From Davidsoniella eucalypti (lineage: Eukaryota; Ascomycota; Sordariomycetes; Microascales; Ceratocystidaceae), in the NCBI GenBank assembly GCA_004009845.1, contig RMBW01000023.1, positions 62,001 through 126,000 of the forward strand: a stretch of DNA of 64,000 nt, read 5' to 3'. The number at the start of each line of letters is the position of its first letter. Position 1 is the first letter of the stretch. The notes beneath the pieces were generated by a model. It saw only the letters and a list, made by a program, of their open reading frames with translations. It did no database searches and was not told where the DNA came from. Shown here piece after piece: positions 45,782-57,800 of the stretch. The translations under genes were made by a program, and so were the position numbers.

Positions 45782-48700
45782 CTAGGAGCGAGACCTTTTG
45801 TCACGCTCAGAAGTAGAATGATCGTTGTAGTCATCCTCATCACGTGGAGTCCATTGCTCGGGAGTAAAACGTGGATTGCGAAAGTGAGCTTTGTTGAAAT
45901 GGCTATTTTTGTAGCTCATCATGGGCTGACTCTTGTGATATGTACGGCTGAGTTCGTAGTGCTGTGTACAAAAACGAAGAGGGTATTCTTGACTTGGCTG
46001 TGAGGGCGGTAGCTCACTCATAGCAGGTGAGTGCAATGCTGATGGAAGAGTCTCGGAAATGGGAGTCTGAGGCTGGGATACGGGAGCTGGAGTGCCGGCA
46101 ACACTGTGCAACTGAGGGTTTGGCATGCGTAGCTGTAGCGGGGTCATGTTAGGCGTAGACTGTTGTAGAGGAACATGGACATGACTGGGAGCACATGAGA
46201 CAGCCGGCTGGTGAGCTGGGGGAGGTGCGGCGGCAACAGGCGTGCTGGTGCTCGAGGAACTCCACATATTGGAGCTTAAGGGCATGAAGCCATGGCCTAT
46301 AGAGCCAGATGAGCCAGTTGACATGATTCCAGGCGCAGCAGCAAAATTTGAGAATCCCGGAATCAAAGCCAGGGGAGAGAAGTCTAGGCCACTACCAAAG
46401 GATGATAGCGGAGTATCCTCGATGTTTTCAGCGGCGCGATAGGATACTGAGGTCTTGTGAACCTGGATGTCGATCCGGGATTTGTAGAGTATGTCGTAGT
46501 GGTCTGGACGGAATAATAGGTAGATGGTTCGGTTGTTTTGCTCGGCCAATTGTAGGTTAGAATCGACGGGAAAGTAGTGGGTGTTGGATTCTTTGCCCAT
46601 GCTCCGGTCTAGGTAGACGATTTGAAGGACTATTTGCGCGGGACGCAGTAGAGCCTCGGTCAAGGCATTGATACCGAGGTGGTCAATCTCACGGTCTGGC
46701 ACCTCAATGTTGGAGGCACAGAAGCCGGCCAGAGATAAGCCGCCAGTGAAGGGCTCATAGTCAGGGTTCTTTTTGATAACGGTAGCAGCAAGCAGGCGCA
46801 TATGGTATAGAATACCGCCGGCGCGACCGGCATCGTTGAAGGTGGAGGTGACGATGGATATAGCACTGGCCTGGTTCTGGGCAGTAGCAAGATCACGAAG
46901 AAGCTGGAAGGTATCTTCAATCATATCCTCAAAGAGGGACACACTGTAGCCACCGATAGATTCTATCTGGCTCGTGAAGGCCTCTAGGCGGCGAGTCTCT
47001 TCTTGGAGGAGGGTGGGGTTTGATAGCTCGGCAAGCTTCTCAAAGTAAGAAAAGGCGATGGCTTTAGCGCAGGAATGAGCAATTGTTAGCACTGAATATT
47101 GCTGGAATGGGCCACGATGAATGGCAGGGCGGCAGACATACCTCTCCAGCCGCAGTTTCCGTCGCCTTGTATGGGGCGGTAGTGGGTGTAGGTTTGGGGG
47201 AGAGCCTAGTTAGAGTGCATGCGTTAGTCAGCGGGGAGCTAAACAGGGACAAACTGATCGGACGCCAAATACAGCGGAATTCGAGTTTTGGCGGGGGAGA
47301 CGGGCAAGGACGGGGCATCTATTTGATGAAGGCGATGCTAAAGAAGGGTGGGGAAGCGCAGAATGGGATGGGATGGTAGCAATAGATGCATGCAAAGGCA
47401 GAAGCATATGAAATGGAACGATAGGGGCAGGAAAAGAAGACGGCGAGAAGAGGGGCAAGCAGAGAGCGGGCGGGGGACTCGGAGAAAGAAGAGAGAGAGA
47501 GAGAGCGAAGGCAAGCGAGAAAGACAAAGAGAGTATCGTACGCTGGCCTTATTGACGTAGACGGGATCGGCATGGGAGTAGGCGTCGGCGATGGCGAGGC
47601 TCAGAATCTTTTCACCGACCAGAGGACCCTGTAGTAGTGAGCAAGTCAGTATATTAGTACAGTATATTTGTTTCTTATCGCTCTGTCGTTGTGTATGGGC
47701 CGGCAATGGCCGCATTGTGGCGTAATTGCCGACGGATAGCCACACTGAGCCTTACCTGCAAGTCGGGCTGGTAGTCGCGGGCCAAGGCCTCCTGGGCCGC
47801 GATGTCGTCATTGAAGGTAGCGGCCACGGAGGTGGCAGCAGCAGCGGCAGTGCTGTTTGGTGAGCTGTCCATAACGGCCGAAGAATAGCGTGGAGGAAGC
47901 GGAAGCGGAAGCGGAAGCGGGAACGGAAAGGAGGACTCGTGGGCGTGCGGACTTAGGATCGTGGGCGACGGGCTAAAGTGCGAGGACTGCGAAACGAGCG
48001 ATCCGGGCGTGGTGGAGGCGGACGAGAGCGAGATGGACGGCGTGCGGGAGGCAACGGACGAGGCGGCCACGGAGCCAGAGGCGGCGGCAGAAACACTGGC
48101 AGCTCGGGATATACAGGCAGAGGCGGGCTGCTGAGAGCTGGAGACAGTGGACTGGAAATAGACCGGGATCTGCTGGCGAAGGGCTTGGTGGTGCTGCTGG
48201 TTCGAGAGCTGCTGGCTCGATAGCTGCTGGAAGTGGTGGTTCTGGAGTCTCTGTTGCCGTTGCTGAGACTGGGATTGGGTGTTGGTGGTGGTGGTGTTAT
48301 TGTTGTTTTGGCTACTGTGATGGCTGCCGAGTTGTTGCTGGCTGTACTGATTCAGTTGCTGGCTCAGCTGCTGGTTATGCTGCTGGCTGTGTGGATGGCG
48401 ATGGTGTTGCTGGTGGAGTTGCTGATGGAGAGTTTGCAGCGAATCGAGCCTTCGTTGACGCTGTTGATGATGTTGTTGCTGTGGTTGTGGTGCAGCTGGA
48501 GCTTGGCCACTTTGACTCTGGCTTTGATGACTTGGGATGTGAGCTCGCGGGTGGCTCGCCCTGGACAGCTGTATTGGCGACGAATATAGCGATGAAACTG
48601 GGATGTTAGGCGCCGTAGTCACTGCTGTAGCGGCCGAGCCAAGTGCTGACAGAGCTACGTATCTGCTGAGCTGCTGGTCCAGGTCGATGGCCGTGTCTGG

Positions 48701-48811
48701 GGCCGACGTGCCTATGATAGCGCCTGTAGCAGAGCCTATAGCGGCCCGGGATACAGCGGGTGAGGCGCTGTAGTAAAACGACGCTAGGGGCGTCATCTGC
48801 GGTTGATACAT
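45782..48811 (-). CDS. Otubain-type deubiquitinase (peptidase C65) with Gln-rich extension
   Basis: Otubains remove ubiquitin chains, often K48-linked, and human OTUB1 also blocks E2 enzymes. Exons on the complement are 47756-48811, 47542-47628, 47142-47205 and 45782-47061; the sum is in frame and gives 828 residues. The catalytic centre is GDGNCGWRAIAFSYFE (Asp about 396, Cys about 399), split by an intron just after GWR. The histidine is in LFRPDHYDILY (about 590). Upstream, GEKILSLAIADAYSHADPVY also matches the family. The first 350 residues are Gln/His/Ser/Asn-rich with several polyQ runs, and residues about 610-828 are Pro/Ser/Thr-rich. Human OTUB1 has 271 residues, so the core is embedded in long disordered arms. 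The catalytic triad looks complete, so an active enzyme is expected. Confidence 0.93.
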
Positions 48812-51800
48812 GGTGGGGAGCAGCGGTCTATAGGCGAGCTTTTAGGCGGGGGATCCACTGTTTGCCTGTCTAGTTGTTCTTATTGTCTGTTCTTATTGTT
48901 TCCTCTCCTCTTGTCTTCCTTGTCGTTGTTTCCTGGTTTTTTTTTTTTTGCTTAGCGGCGGAATAAACAAAAACAAACACAGGGGACCCTGAACAAGCAA
49001 GATTGGCGATAGACAGAAAGGATAGATTAGCCCGGCTAATAAATTCGAGACTCGGTTTTGTGTTGTTGTGCGCTGGACTCGATCGGATGGATCAGCAAGC
49101 GGGATTGTTCGTTTTGTGTGCGTCTTTGCCCTGTAAATCGGCGATGCTGCCGATAGTATAAGAGAAAAATATAGGCTCAAGTCCTGTTTTCTTCCGCTTT
49201 TTTCTTCCTGTAGGGCTACTGGCCTGTTTCAAGCCGCTCGACTGATTCCGGGGAAGGGCTCACGATCCAAAAATGGCAACAGGGGGGCAGCCGGCACACG
49301 GGGCAACTGCTCGTGGTCGGAGTGAAGAAAGAAAGAACCTCCGCACAAGCACAGACCGTCGAGAAAGGAAAGAGCCAAGGCGGACGTTGCTATTACCTGG
49401 CCCAATATTTGTGTAGACTTGAGATTTTCCTTTTTTCTTTTCTTCTTTTTTCCCTTTGTGCTACTGTCCTCGTAGGTTGGCTTTCGTTACTGTGGTGAGA
49501 TTGGACTTCGAAACTTCCAAGTCGATATCGAGATCTTGGTAGACGGTGAATGCAACAAGCTCCGATACGGAAGTCTGGGCAAATTATCTAAGACGCAGCA
49601 CACCATGAATGGCTTCAGGCTTTGATGCCAGCGGCTTTCTCGAGGGAATTGGCGGTACTTGCTATAGACCAAAAGCTGAAGAAAGGGCGCGGTGTCTGTC
49701 AAGACAGGATCGAAGTGTAGGCGTGATATCAGAGAAGCAGCAGTGCTTAGACGTCGACAAGATGGTCAAACAGCACAGAAGGAAGAATATGGAATTGGAA
49801 GAGGTGCAAATAGGACAGAAGAAGAAGGAGAAGAAGATAGTATTGTAGGGAGAGAAAAAGAGAATATAAAGGGTAGGAGAAAGAACGAAGAAGCAAGAGA
49901 AGGCGAGAACAAGTGGTGAGAGCACTGGAGCCAAGTAATGTATGGCGGCGTATTATGTAGGTGTCTGCCGGTGCTATCTTATAGCATAACACGTATGCGT
50001 GAGATTTTCTGCTGGCCTGGGCACTTCACTTGAACTTGGTAGCTTGCCAGCTTGGTATTAGTACGTACATATGTATATGTGTATATGCACAATAAGGCCA
50101 AAGTATGGGGTTCTGTTCTCAGTGGGCAGCTGTAATGTAAGTACTAGTGCTACTGCGACCGAAGCAGTGCAACTCAAAAAGCCAGACACTTCTCATCTGC
50201 CCTTTGTCGTGGTTGGCCCGGTTTCTCTTTTTGTCTCCTTGTCCTTCTTCCTCTCATTCTCTTCTTACTTTCGTGCTGTTCTTTGCTCCTCCCTCTGTGG
50301 AAAAAAAAGACTAGTATAGCCAGCCACACAGAAATAGACACCCAGCTATAGCAGGCAAGACTACTAGAATCACGAGAGGGCACGATGGCAGAAGACAAAC
50401 GGAAGCAGGCAAGAGGCAGATGAACGCAACCGAGATGGTCGTGGGAGAGACTGTACAGTAGTAGCAGCTATATCTTCTAGTATTGGACATTGAATGAAGC
50501 GTAGAGCGACATCTGTATCGTATCTCTCCCCAACTTCAGACGAGCATATAATCCACCATCTTATTCTAATAGAAGTCCATCCTTGAGTATCTGTATTATA
50601 CCGACACAGGATGAGGCTTGCCGATATAAGCTGCAGTATCGTGACCTATGTCGTATGACAGGCTTGTTAAGCTGCTGTGCTCCCAAGTTTCTGTGCTTCC
50701 TATGCTGCTGTGAACCCCCAACGAGATTATGCTAGGGAAAAAAGGGCCCAGGGTGTTTATTGATGGGTGCAATAGCGCATGAGGTCTTGTCGCGGGCGCT
50801 CTTTGAGCTATACTTTGTCCCTTTCTCGGTTGTTTATGTCACAGGGACGTCGGTTTCTACGTGGCCAACGGCATTCTTGGCTTTTTCTTTCTTTCCTTCT
50901 CCCTCTTGCTGTTTATCTCTACAGAACGGACCTGCTAGTACAATTACTGGGACCGGGACACAGCTTTCCCCTCCTAATCCCTCTCTGTCGCTCTATGCTT
51001 GTACGTAGATACAATAAACGAACTATCATCACTACTACTTCCCGTCTTCTACTGCGCGGCATCCGCAGGTGGGCTTCTACGCATAGCGACAACTATTGGG
51101 CATTACTGAACGCAGTGTCCTATATCTATGTTCTCGTCTGTAGTTCTATACAGGCGCTGCGATACCTTGTTCAGGCCTGGAGAACGCCACGGTGTTAGCC
51201 AGTACCATGCAGAGCCCAAGCAAGGGGCTTACACTAGGGTGTCTATAGCGGGCAATGTGCATCATCTCCAATGTCTATATTATAGCTCTATCAATTGTGT
51301 CTATCAGTTATAACTAATAGGTTGTGCTACGGTACAGGCAGCTCAGCTAGAGCACTCTCATAACAGCTTCCTTCTATAGCGCCTGGGACAGTCCACTCCA
51401 TGTATACCTTGAAAGCATTATAGTGGCGCCACTGCTAGACCGACAACGGCGATTTGGCGTCGCAGCATGCAAGATATCACATATGAATGTATGTAGCCGG
51501 CGTCCAAATCATGGCGTTGTGGATTAGGCTGAGCCACTAGATCGAGATTGCACGAAGCACATAGAATAGTAGACGACAGATACGCAGGCTAGACTAGGCT
51601 AAGGCTAGGGAACTTTTCTAGGAAAAAGAAAAGAAAAAGCCGTCCAATCGTTTGCTGCTAGCCAGTGGCTGTCTGTGCGCTATACAGATACGTCACACAC
51701 ACAGTGGCATTTCCGTATTTAAAAAAAAGAAAAAGAAAAAAAAGAAAAAAAGGTGCTACTTCTTGCCCATGACCTTCGTGAAATATAAAAATAGTGTGCT

Positions 51801-54800
51801 TACAGCGTAGAGGCTGAATACCCACAGCAGCTTGGGTGGTTGGAACATGGCTGACTGAATACTACGATGTGCTGTGGTGTAGTGTCCAGGCCAGCTGGCT
51901 TATGATATGTTACGTGAAGAGGAGAGAGAGAGAGAGAGAGAGCGAGAAGTTGTGCTGTCGTGTTTCTCCGGCCCGCGTCGAGATAGATGCATCCTGTCAT
52001 GAAATGTAATGTTGTATGGTGTTGTATGCAACAAAGGTCCAGCGATATAAGCTAGTCCACAGCAGAACTAGCCGGGGCAAGGGTAGGACAAGTTTTTTTT
52101 TCTTTTTGTTTTCTTTTTCTTTTCTAGTCCATACTCAAAATAGCTCTGTCCAGTCTGTTCTGTTCTGCTCGATCGATCTGCTTTAAGCTGCTCCGCACGG
52201 GAACGGAACATGGATACTTACATAACCCACCCTTGTCTCTATGTCTGGCCCTTGTCGTTGGCCGAGCAGTAGAAGCAAGCTTCGCCCTTTGTTTCGATTC
52301 CCTTGTTTCTTTATCGGGTCTTCTACTGGCATCGATCTTACTCTTACGGTCTTACATATGTGCTGGTCTTGGCCAGACAGGAAGAAAGAAACCCTACCCA
52401 GCTAGCAGGGCCACGAGGCACAGATGAAAATAGATGGTCGAGGGCACGTAGGCGGCCAGCTCAGTCAGATGGAAAAGAGACAGGTCATATTAGCTACATG
52501 CCCATCGGAGCCTCCGTAGCAAAGACGAGTCGACGTTGTGAACCCGCGAACTGAGTCGATGGCGGTAGCAGTACCGTTTGCCGTTACTAAAATAGCTAGG
52601 ATGGAGGTTTGAATTCATGCAAGTGAAAGCTCGAATCATCTTTTATTTTTAAATCTCGTGCTTGACTAACCACTATTATTAGCTGTGTATATTTTTACTT
52701 TTGTGCGTTGTCCTTGAGCAACACTCGCAAATCTACTGTTTGGCCAGACCGCCAAAAGACAAATGGCACGTTTTGCATGCTTCCCTGAACTCAGAAACAA
52801 CCCATAAACAGGCCATGGCTCTTAGGGTCCTTCCTAGACCGCTGAGCTGAAAGTAGGGTTAGGGACCGACATGGCAGTATGTATGTACATATATGAAGTC
52901 TCGTTACTTTTCCTCGGGAGGGATTGTACTTGTAGGGCCAATGCGGAGGAAACACCGTGAGCACGGGAAACTGAAAGTATACAGTATGGGCATCTGAGCT
53001 GAAGGAGCCATTAATAAACAGATGAAAATGAATCAAAACAAAACATGAAGACATCATATAAAACGCCTCGATCAACAGGGGGGTAAGAGAATCATCGACA
53101 CTATACTAGATCGTTACCATCACTGGGGCGGCAGCATCGGTAATCAATACACTGCGTGAACACTGCCACTTTGAGGGTTATGTGTCCATTTAGGACTACT
53201 AATACTGAGAATACCATGCTGCTATGTGATATGAGACGGCCGGCCATTCGTAAACCATACTATACCGCGGGCAAACGGTCTTGCTCAACACAGCATTGCC
53301 AATCCTATCTGGAACGCCAGGCCTCAGGTCTCGCTACTGGGTCTCGTTTACCTGGCAGCTAGCTACTCGGCCATCCAATCTATCCCAACAAAAAACCCAT
53401 GTTCATTGACGTGCTTTCTAAACGGTCTTTCTCTTGAGGCACGAATCCTCCTCCAATGCCTTGAGGCCTAAATGAAGATTCTGCGAAGAAGGGTCGTAGT
53501 AACGCTATCGACCCTAGGCATTGGCGTTTCCGTTAGTTTGGGCTTTAATTCATCTAATCTGAATGATCTACACCAAGCATCTCATGTAGAAATATCAAGA
53601 AAGTCCTAAGATCTGGCTTTTTTTCTTTTTCTTTTTCTTTTCTTGGATACGGTAAAGTCTCTATCACTGCCCAAGTGGCAAAGCAGAGAAAAAAAAGAAA
53701 TGATAATGTGGAGGCGGAGGAGGAAAAGGAAGAGAGGAAGAAATGATGCATTCTATCTGCTGACATCTCAAGATAAGATGATGTATTTGTGTCTAATTAT
53801 CCTCGCATTCCTGCTTTAGTATAGCCTAAGTTATGATATATCTCGCTATACCACCATAACTCAAAGTCACGGTTAGATTTTTTCTTTTTTCTTTTTTCTT
53901 TTGCCTGTCTTACAAATATTCTTGCATGTAAAAGGGACCAATACACGTACGTACACAAAATAGGTTAATTGGCAGAAATAAGACTGTCAGATTGAGGCTT
54001 TTGGAATCACGCCTTTCTTGTCACACCATTTAGTGCGTTACTGAGATGTGCTCAAAGCTAATTTCTTGGTTTTAGTCTTCCTTAATAAAATCTATAGCAT
54101 GGCGAGATTCGTTTTGTTCAATATGTCACATACCATCGTATTACCACTTGTTTTAATGGACGAGCTGGGCATTTTCTAACTAGATACAGAATCAAGACAG
54201 AGGGGCTGGTGGTATAGTATGCTTAGATAATCAGCCTACCAGGAAACTTGAGCGGGCAATATATGGAGTCCCGGTTTTTGATGGATAGAAAAATAAACAA
54301 GATATAAACATCCTAACCAAACATTCACTTCAGGCCATCCAGTGAATAAATTCAACAAAAAAATGACAGTCCATCGAATCACGAGACGACAACAAAGCAT
54401 ACGTAACAATCAAAGGCTGATTGTCAGAAAATACATCGCAACTGCGATAGAATGACGGGCTTATCAACACTAGAACATTCTCTTTCTGGGAGGCTCGGTT
54501 TGAGCCAACAAAGCAAGTTATATCCTTTGTGTTTCTCGACGCATCAAAGCTTATTGGCTCGTCGTTTTCCCATCTTCCCTCCTTTTTCAGTAAAAGAACA
54601 GTTTTATTTCATCTCGCCAGCTATCCTCCGATATCAGATACACTCGATCTCGTCTTTCTACGAATTCTGATATATCCACGATGCACACACAATCCTTCAC
54701 GAACACAGCGCAACAAAGTACAATTGTGTTTCCGAAATACACAGGCAGCTATTAGAAAGAAAAGACAATTCCCGTGTCTGAAATAAATGTGCAGTTCCCG

Positions 54801-57800
54801 GTTCCCGGTCTTCGTCTTTGCGAAACACATGTTTAGGCGCCTCTGTTTCCTGTATTGCCTAACCAGACGGACACTGCATGGTGCAATACAAAGGCTCGCT
54901 ATATACAGTTTGCTAAAGTAGCACGACGTCGGTTTGCCTCTCGCCAGTTGGCCGTGCTCTGTCTTCTGCTAACGAAGAAGACTGCACGATAATGATATCA
55001 GTCACATTTTGGCTTCTTGGCAGAACAACGCTAATATCCATAGCGACCCTCGCTGATTTTATCGTTTTCTTTGTAGCACCGTTCTTTTTTTCCGCCTTCC
55101 TTCCCCTTGATCGAAGTCTTTTGTCCTCTTTAAAATCTCGTCCAGACAATGGCCCTAACGAGGCATTGTTAGAAGGGCCATCCCTGTTATTTGTAATAGA
55201 GAAGGGTCCCTAGCTTATTGTTCTTCCCTGCTTGGCCTGTTTGTGCTGGTCTTTTGTTCGTCTGCCTTTAACTCGCTTATACAACGTTGTTTGCTTGTTT
55301 TACAGCTTAGCCTGTTGCGCCCGCTAATCAGAAGAAGAAATATGCTCTTGTTACCCAGATTCAGTCAGTTCGAGCGGTCGTTTGTATCGGCTAGAGCGAG
55401 ACGGTGCTATCTTGCTCTACCCATCCCATCAGCTGATCATGTCGCTGTGGCTTAGAGTTTTTAAGCAGCCTGTCAACCGTCTGGTAGCCAGTAGGTGGCA
55501 AACGATAACCCTAGTATAGCTGAAAAAGGCCAATTCTGCACACATACGTACACACAAGTCTGTAATACAACGAGATGTCAAGCGTAGATCAGTCACAGTT
55601 CATTATCGAGCCCTTTTCGCTTAGAGTAGAGCAGAGTGCTTTGGTATGCCTTATCTTCTACCCCACCGGCAACAATTGCAAGGCATGGCCCACTGAGATT
55701 TAGTTGCAACGTTGACATTCAGTTTATTCGTGCTGTTACCGATGCCCAAGCATATTCGCCGAATATCGCAACATATGCTGCTCCTTGGAAAACTTGACCA
55801 GCCTACCAACTTTCCATCTTCCCTGTCCTCTTACTGACTTCCAGACTCGCTATCAAGCATGCCCGAGCTTGGATGCAGGTAGCCGACCAGGGAAGAATTG
55901 CTTTTTTTCCTTTCTTTTCTTTTTTTCTTTGTGCTTCTTTCTCTCCTGCTTGGGGATTTTCTTCTAAAATAACGCATGCTTCGCTTACTACCGAGCCTAA
56001 CATGGCTTAGGGAGGCCAGAATCTGAGATGTGACAACGCTAGAGTGCCCAGCAATAGCAATAGCTTCTTGTCCTTGTGTCATCGTCATCGAACCACGGCC
56101 GATCATCGGCGGCTCTTTGTCGTCCGGATACATGTCGATGATAAGCAAGCTAGATCAGGCTTTTCTCTTCGCACCAGCTTAGTCTCCTGAGCCAGATCAA
56201 CCGAGATCTAAGTCGAGACTACATATATAAGATTAAAGACTGGATTCAGGATCATGCTACTGCATGGAGGTGGCGCAAGATCCAGCGCCAGGCTACATAG
56301 CACCAGGTTTTTGGAATTAGAAGACTAAAAGCATGACAGCATGTTTCTACTGTGATCAAAGATAGAAACAGAAACACAAAATGGCGCGTCAGTTGCTGCA
56401 GTAGTCGCAATAGGAGCAGACACAAAAAAGGAGGTCCCGACCAGCCGGCAGCACAACAAAGGAAGGATGGAAGGAGCCAAATGCAAGCTCTTGCGGGCTG
56501 CTGCAAGATGGTGTCATTGGCCAGGATCTCACGAGAGGCTTCTTGTGTTCATGTGTCTGTGAGTGTGTGGCCTTGTCCTCTGTGTACATGTACAGATTAC
56601 GGGCGTTGTGTTGTATTCTAGATATAGCAGTGGTGTCTACTGTGGAGGCCAAGGATGGGTTGGCTGCTTGGGCAGACATGACGATCATATCAAATAGTCT
56701 GTGTTTGTGTTATTGGGACGCAGACATTGTCTTAGATTGGCTCCTATAGGGAAGATGGGATCCATAGCGAGCGTGTACATACATATTTATATAGCGAGAA
56801 AAGAGCAGACCCCGAGAGAAGACTCCGAAAGCAGACTTATAGGTCTCCGAGAATAGAGACAATGCCCGAGTAAGGACAGGGCAGAGGGCGAAGAGCGAAG
56901 ATAGAGGAAGAGTACGAAAGGATTGCTTCTGGCAGGGCCGGACGTTGGGCTCGAGCACAGCGCCAAGACGAGAAGACGACGAGGCTAAGAGTCTTTCTGT
57001 TGCACTGGTGACAAGAGATGACCAGAGGCAAGAAGATGAAGATGATAGCATAGCGAGTGAGAGTTGGTTGTCTAGGCCTCGCGTCGTGGGAAAGACGGCT
57101 CGATCTCTGCCCGACCCAGCCAGTCAGGTTAGTGTGTTCGAACACGGAATCACGTAACCAGGCGCCGTACAGATAGAAATCGACCAAAACAACGCCGACT
57201 AGGACCCAAAGAAAGCAAATGGGCAAAAAGAATAGAAAAGAACTTATCGACAAGCGAGCCTGCAGATGCTGGAACAGCGTCGTGTTGGGCTGACTTTTTC
57301 TTTTGCAGGACATTTATATTATATCGTGTTCACTTCCATCCTGCCCTTCTGTGTCTCCACCTCGTAATGGGAAAACGTATAAGAAGCAGATGTCCCAAGA
57401 GCTGCGTGGACGAATCCACAAATCGCGGGGTCCTTGTTATACCTTTTGTATGTTTATATCACTTTTTTGTCTTATTTGCCTTCTGTAGCCGAGAATCTCG
57501 ACTCCCTTCCATCACTTCCACTACCTTCATCACATTCTTCATCTCAATTGATCGTGCTGCTCGTTCTAGAGCAGTCGGCCTTGATCTTTTTAGCGAGGTT
57601 GCTTTTGCCGTCACAATCCAGGGTTTCACATGAACGGTACGCAGGATATCGGGAAACCAATCTATGCCGCATCAGCGATTTCAGACAATAATAATGGATA
57701 CATGCATGATATATGTATTGTGCAAGTATCGCCATTACTGGTACTATGTAAGATATGACTTTGGGCTTTCTACCCCCCCCCCCCTCCTTCTTCCTTCTTT

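Noticed and set aside
47978..48609. Plus-strand frames opposite the Gln-rich otubain exon
   Set aside because: Leu/Val- and Gly/Arg-rich shadows of CAG/CAA codons.
50779..51198. Plus-strand frame of 139 residues in the gene desert
   Set aside because: No domain, no supporting splice signals, and an Arg/Leu/Ser composition of chance frames.
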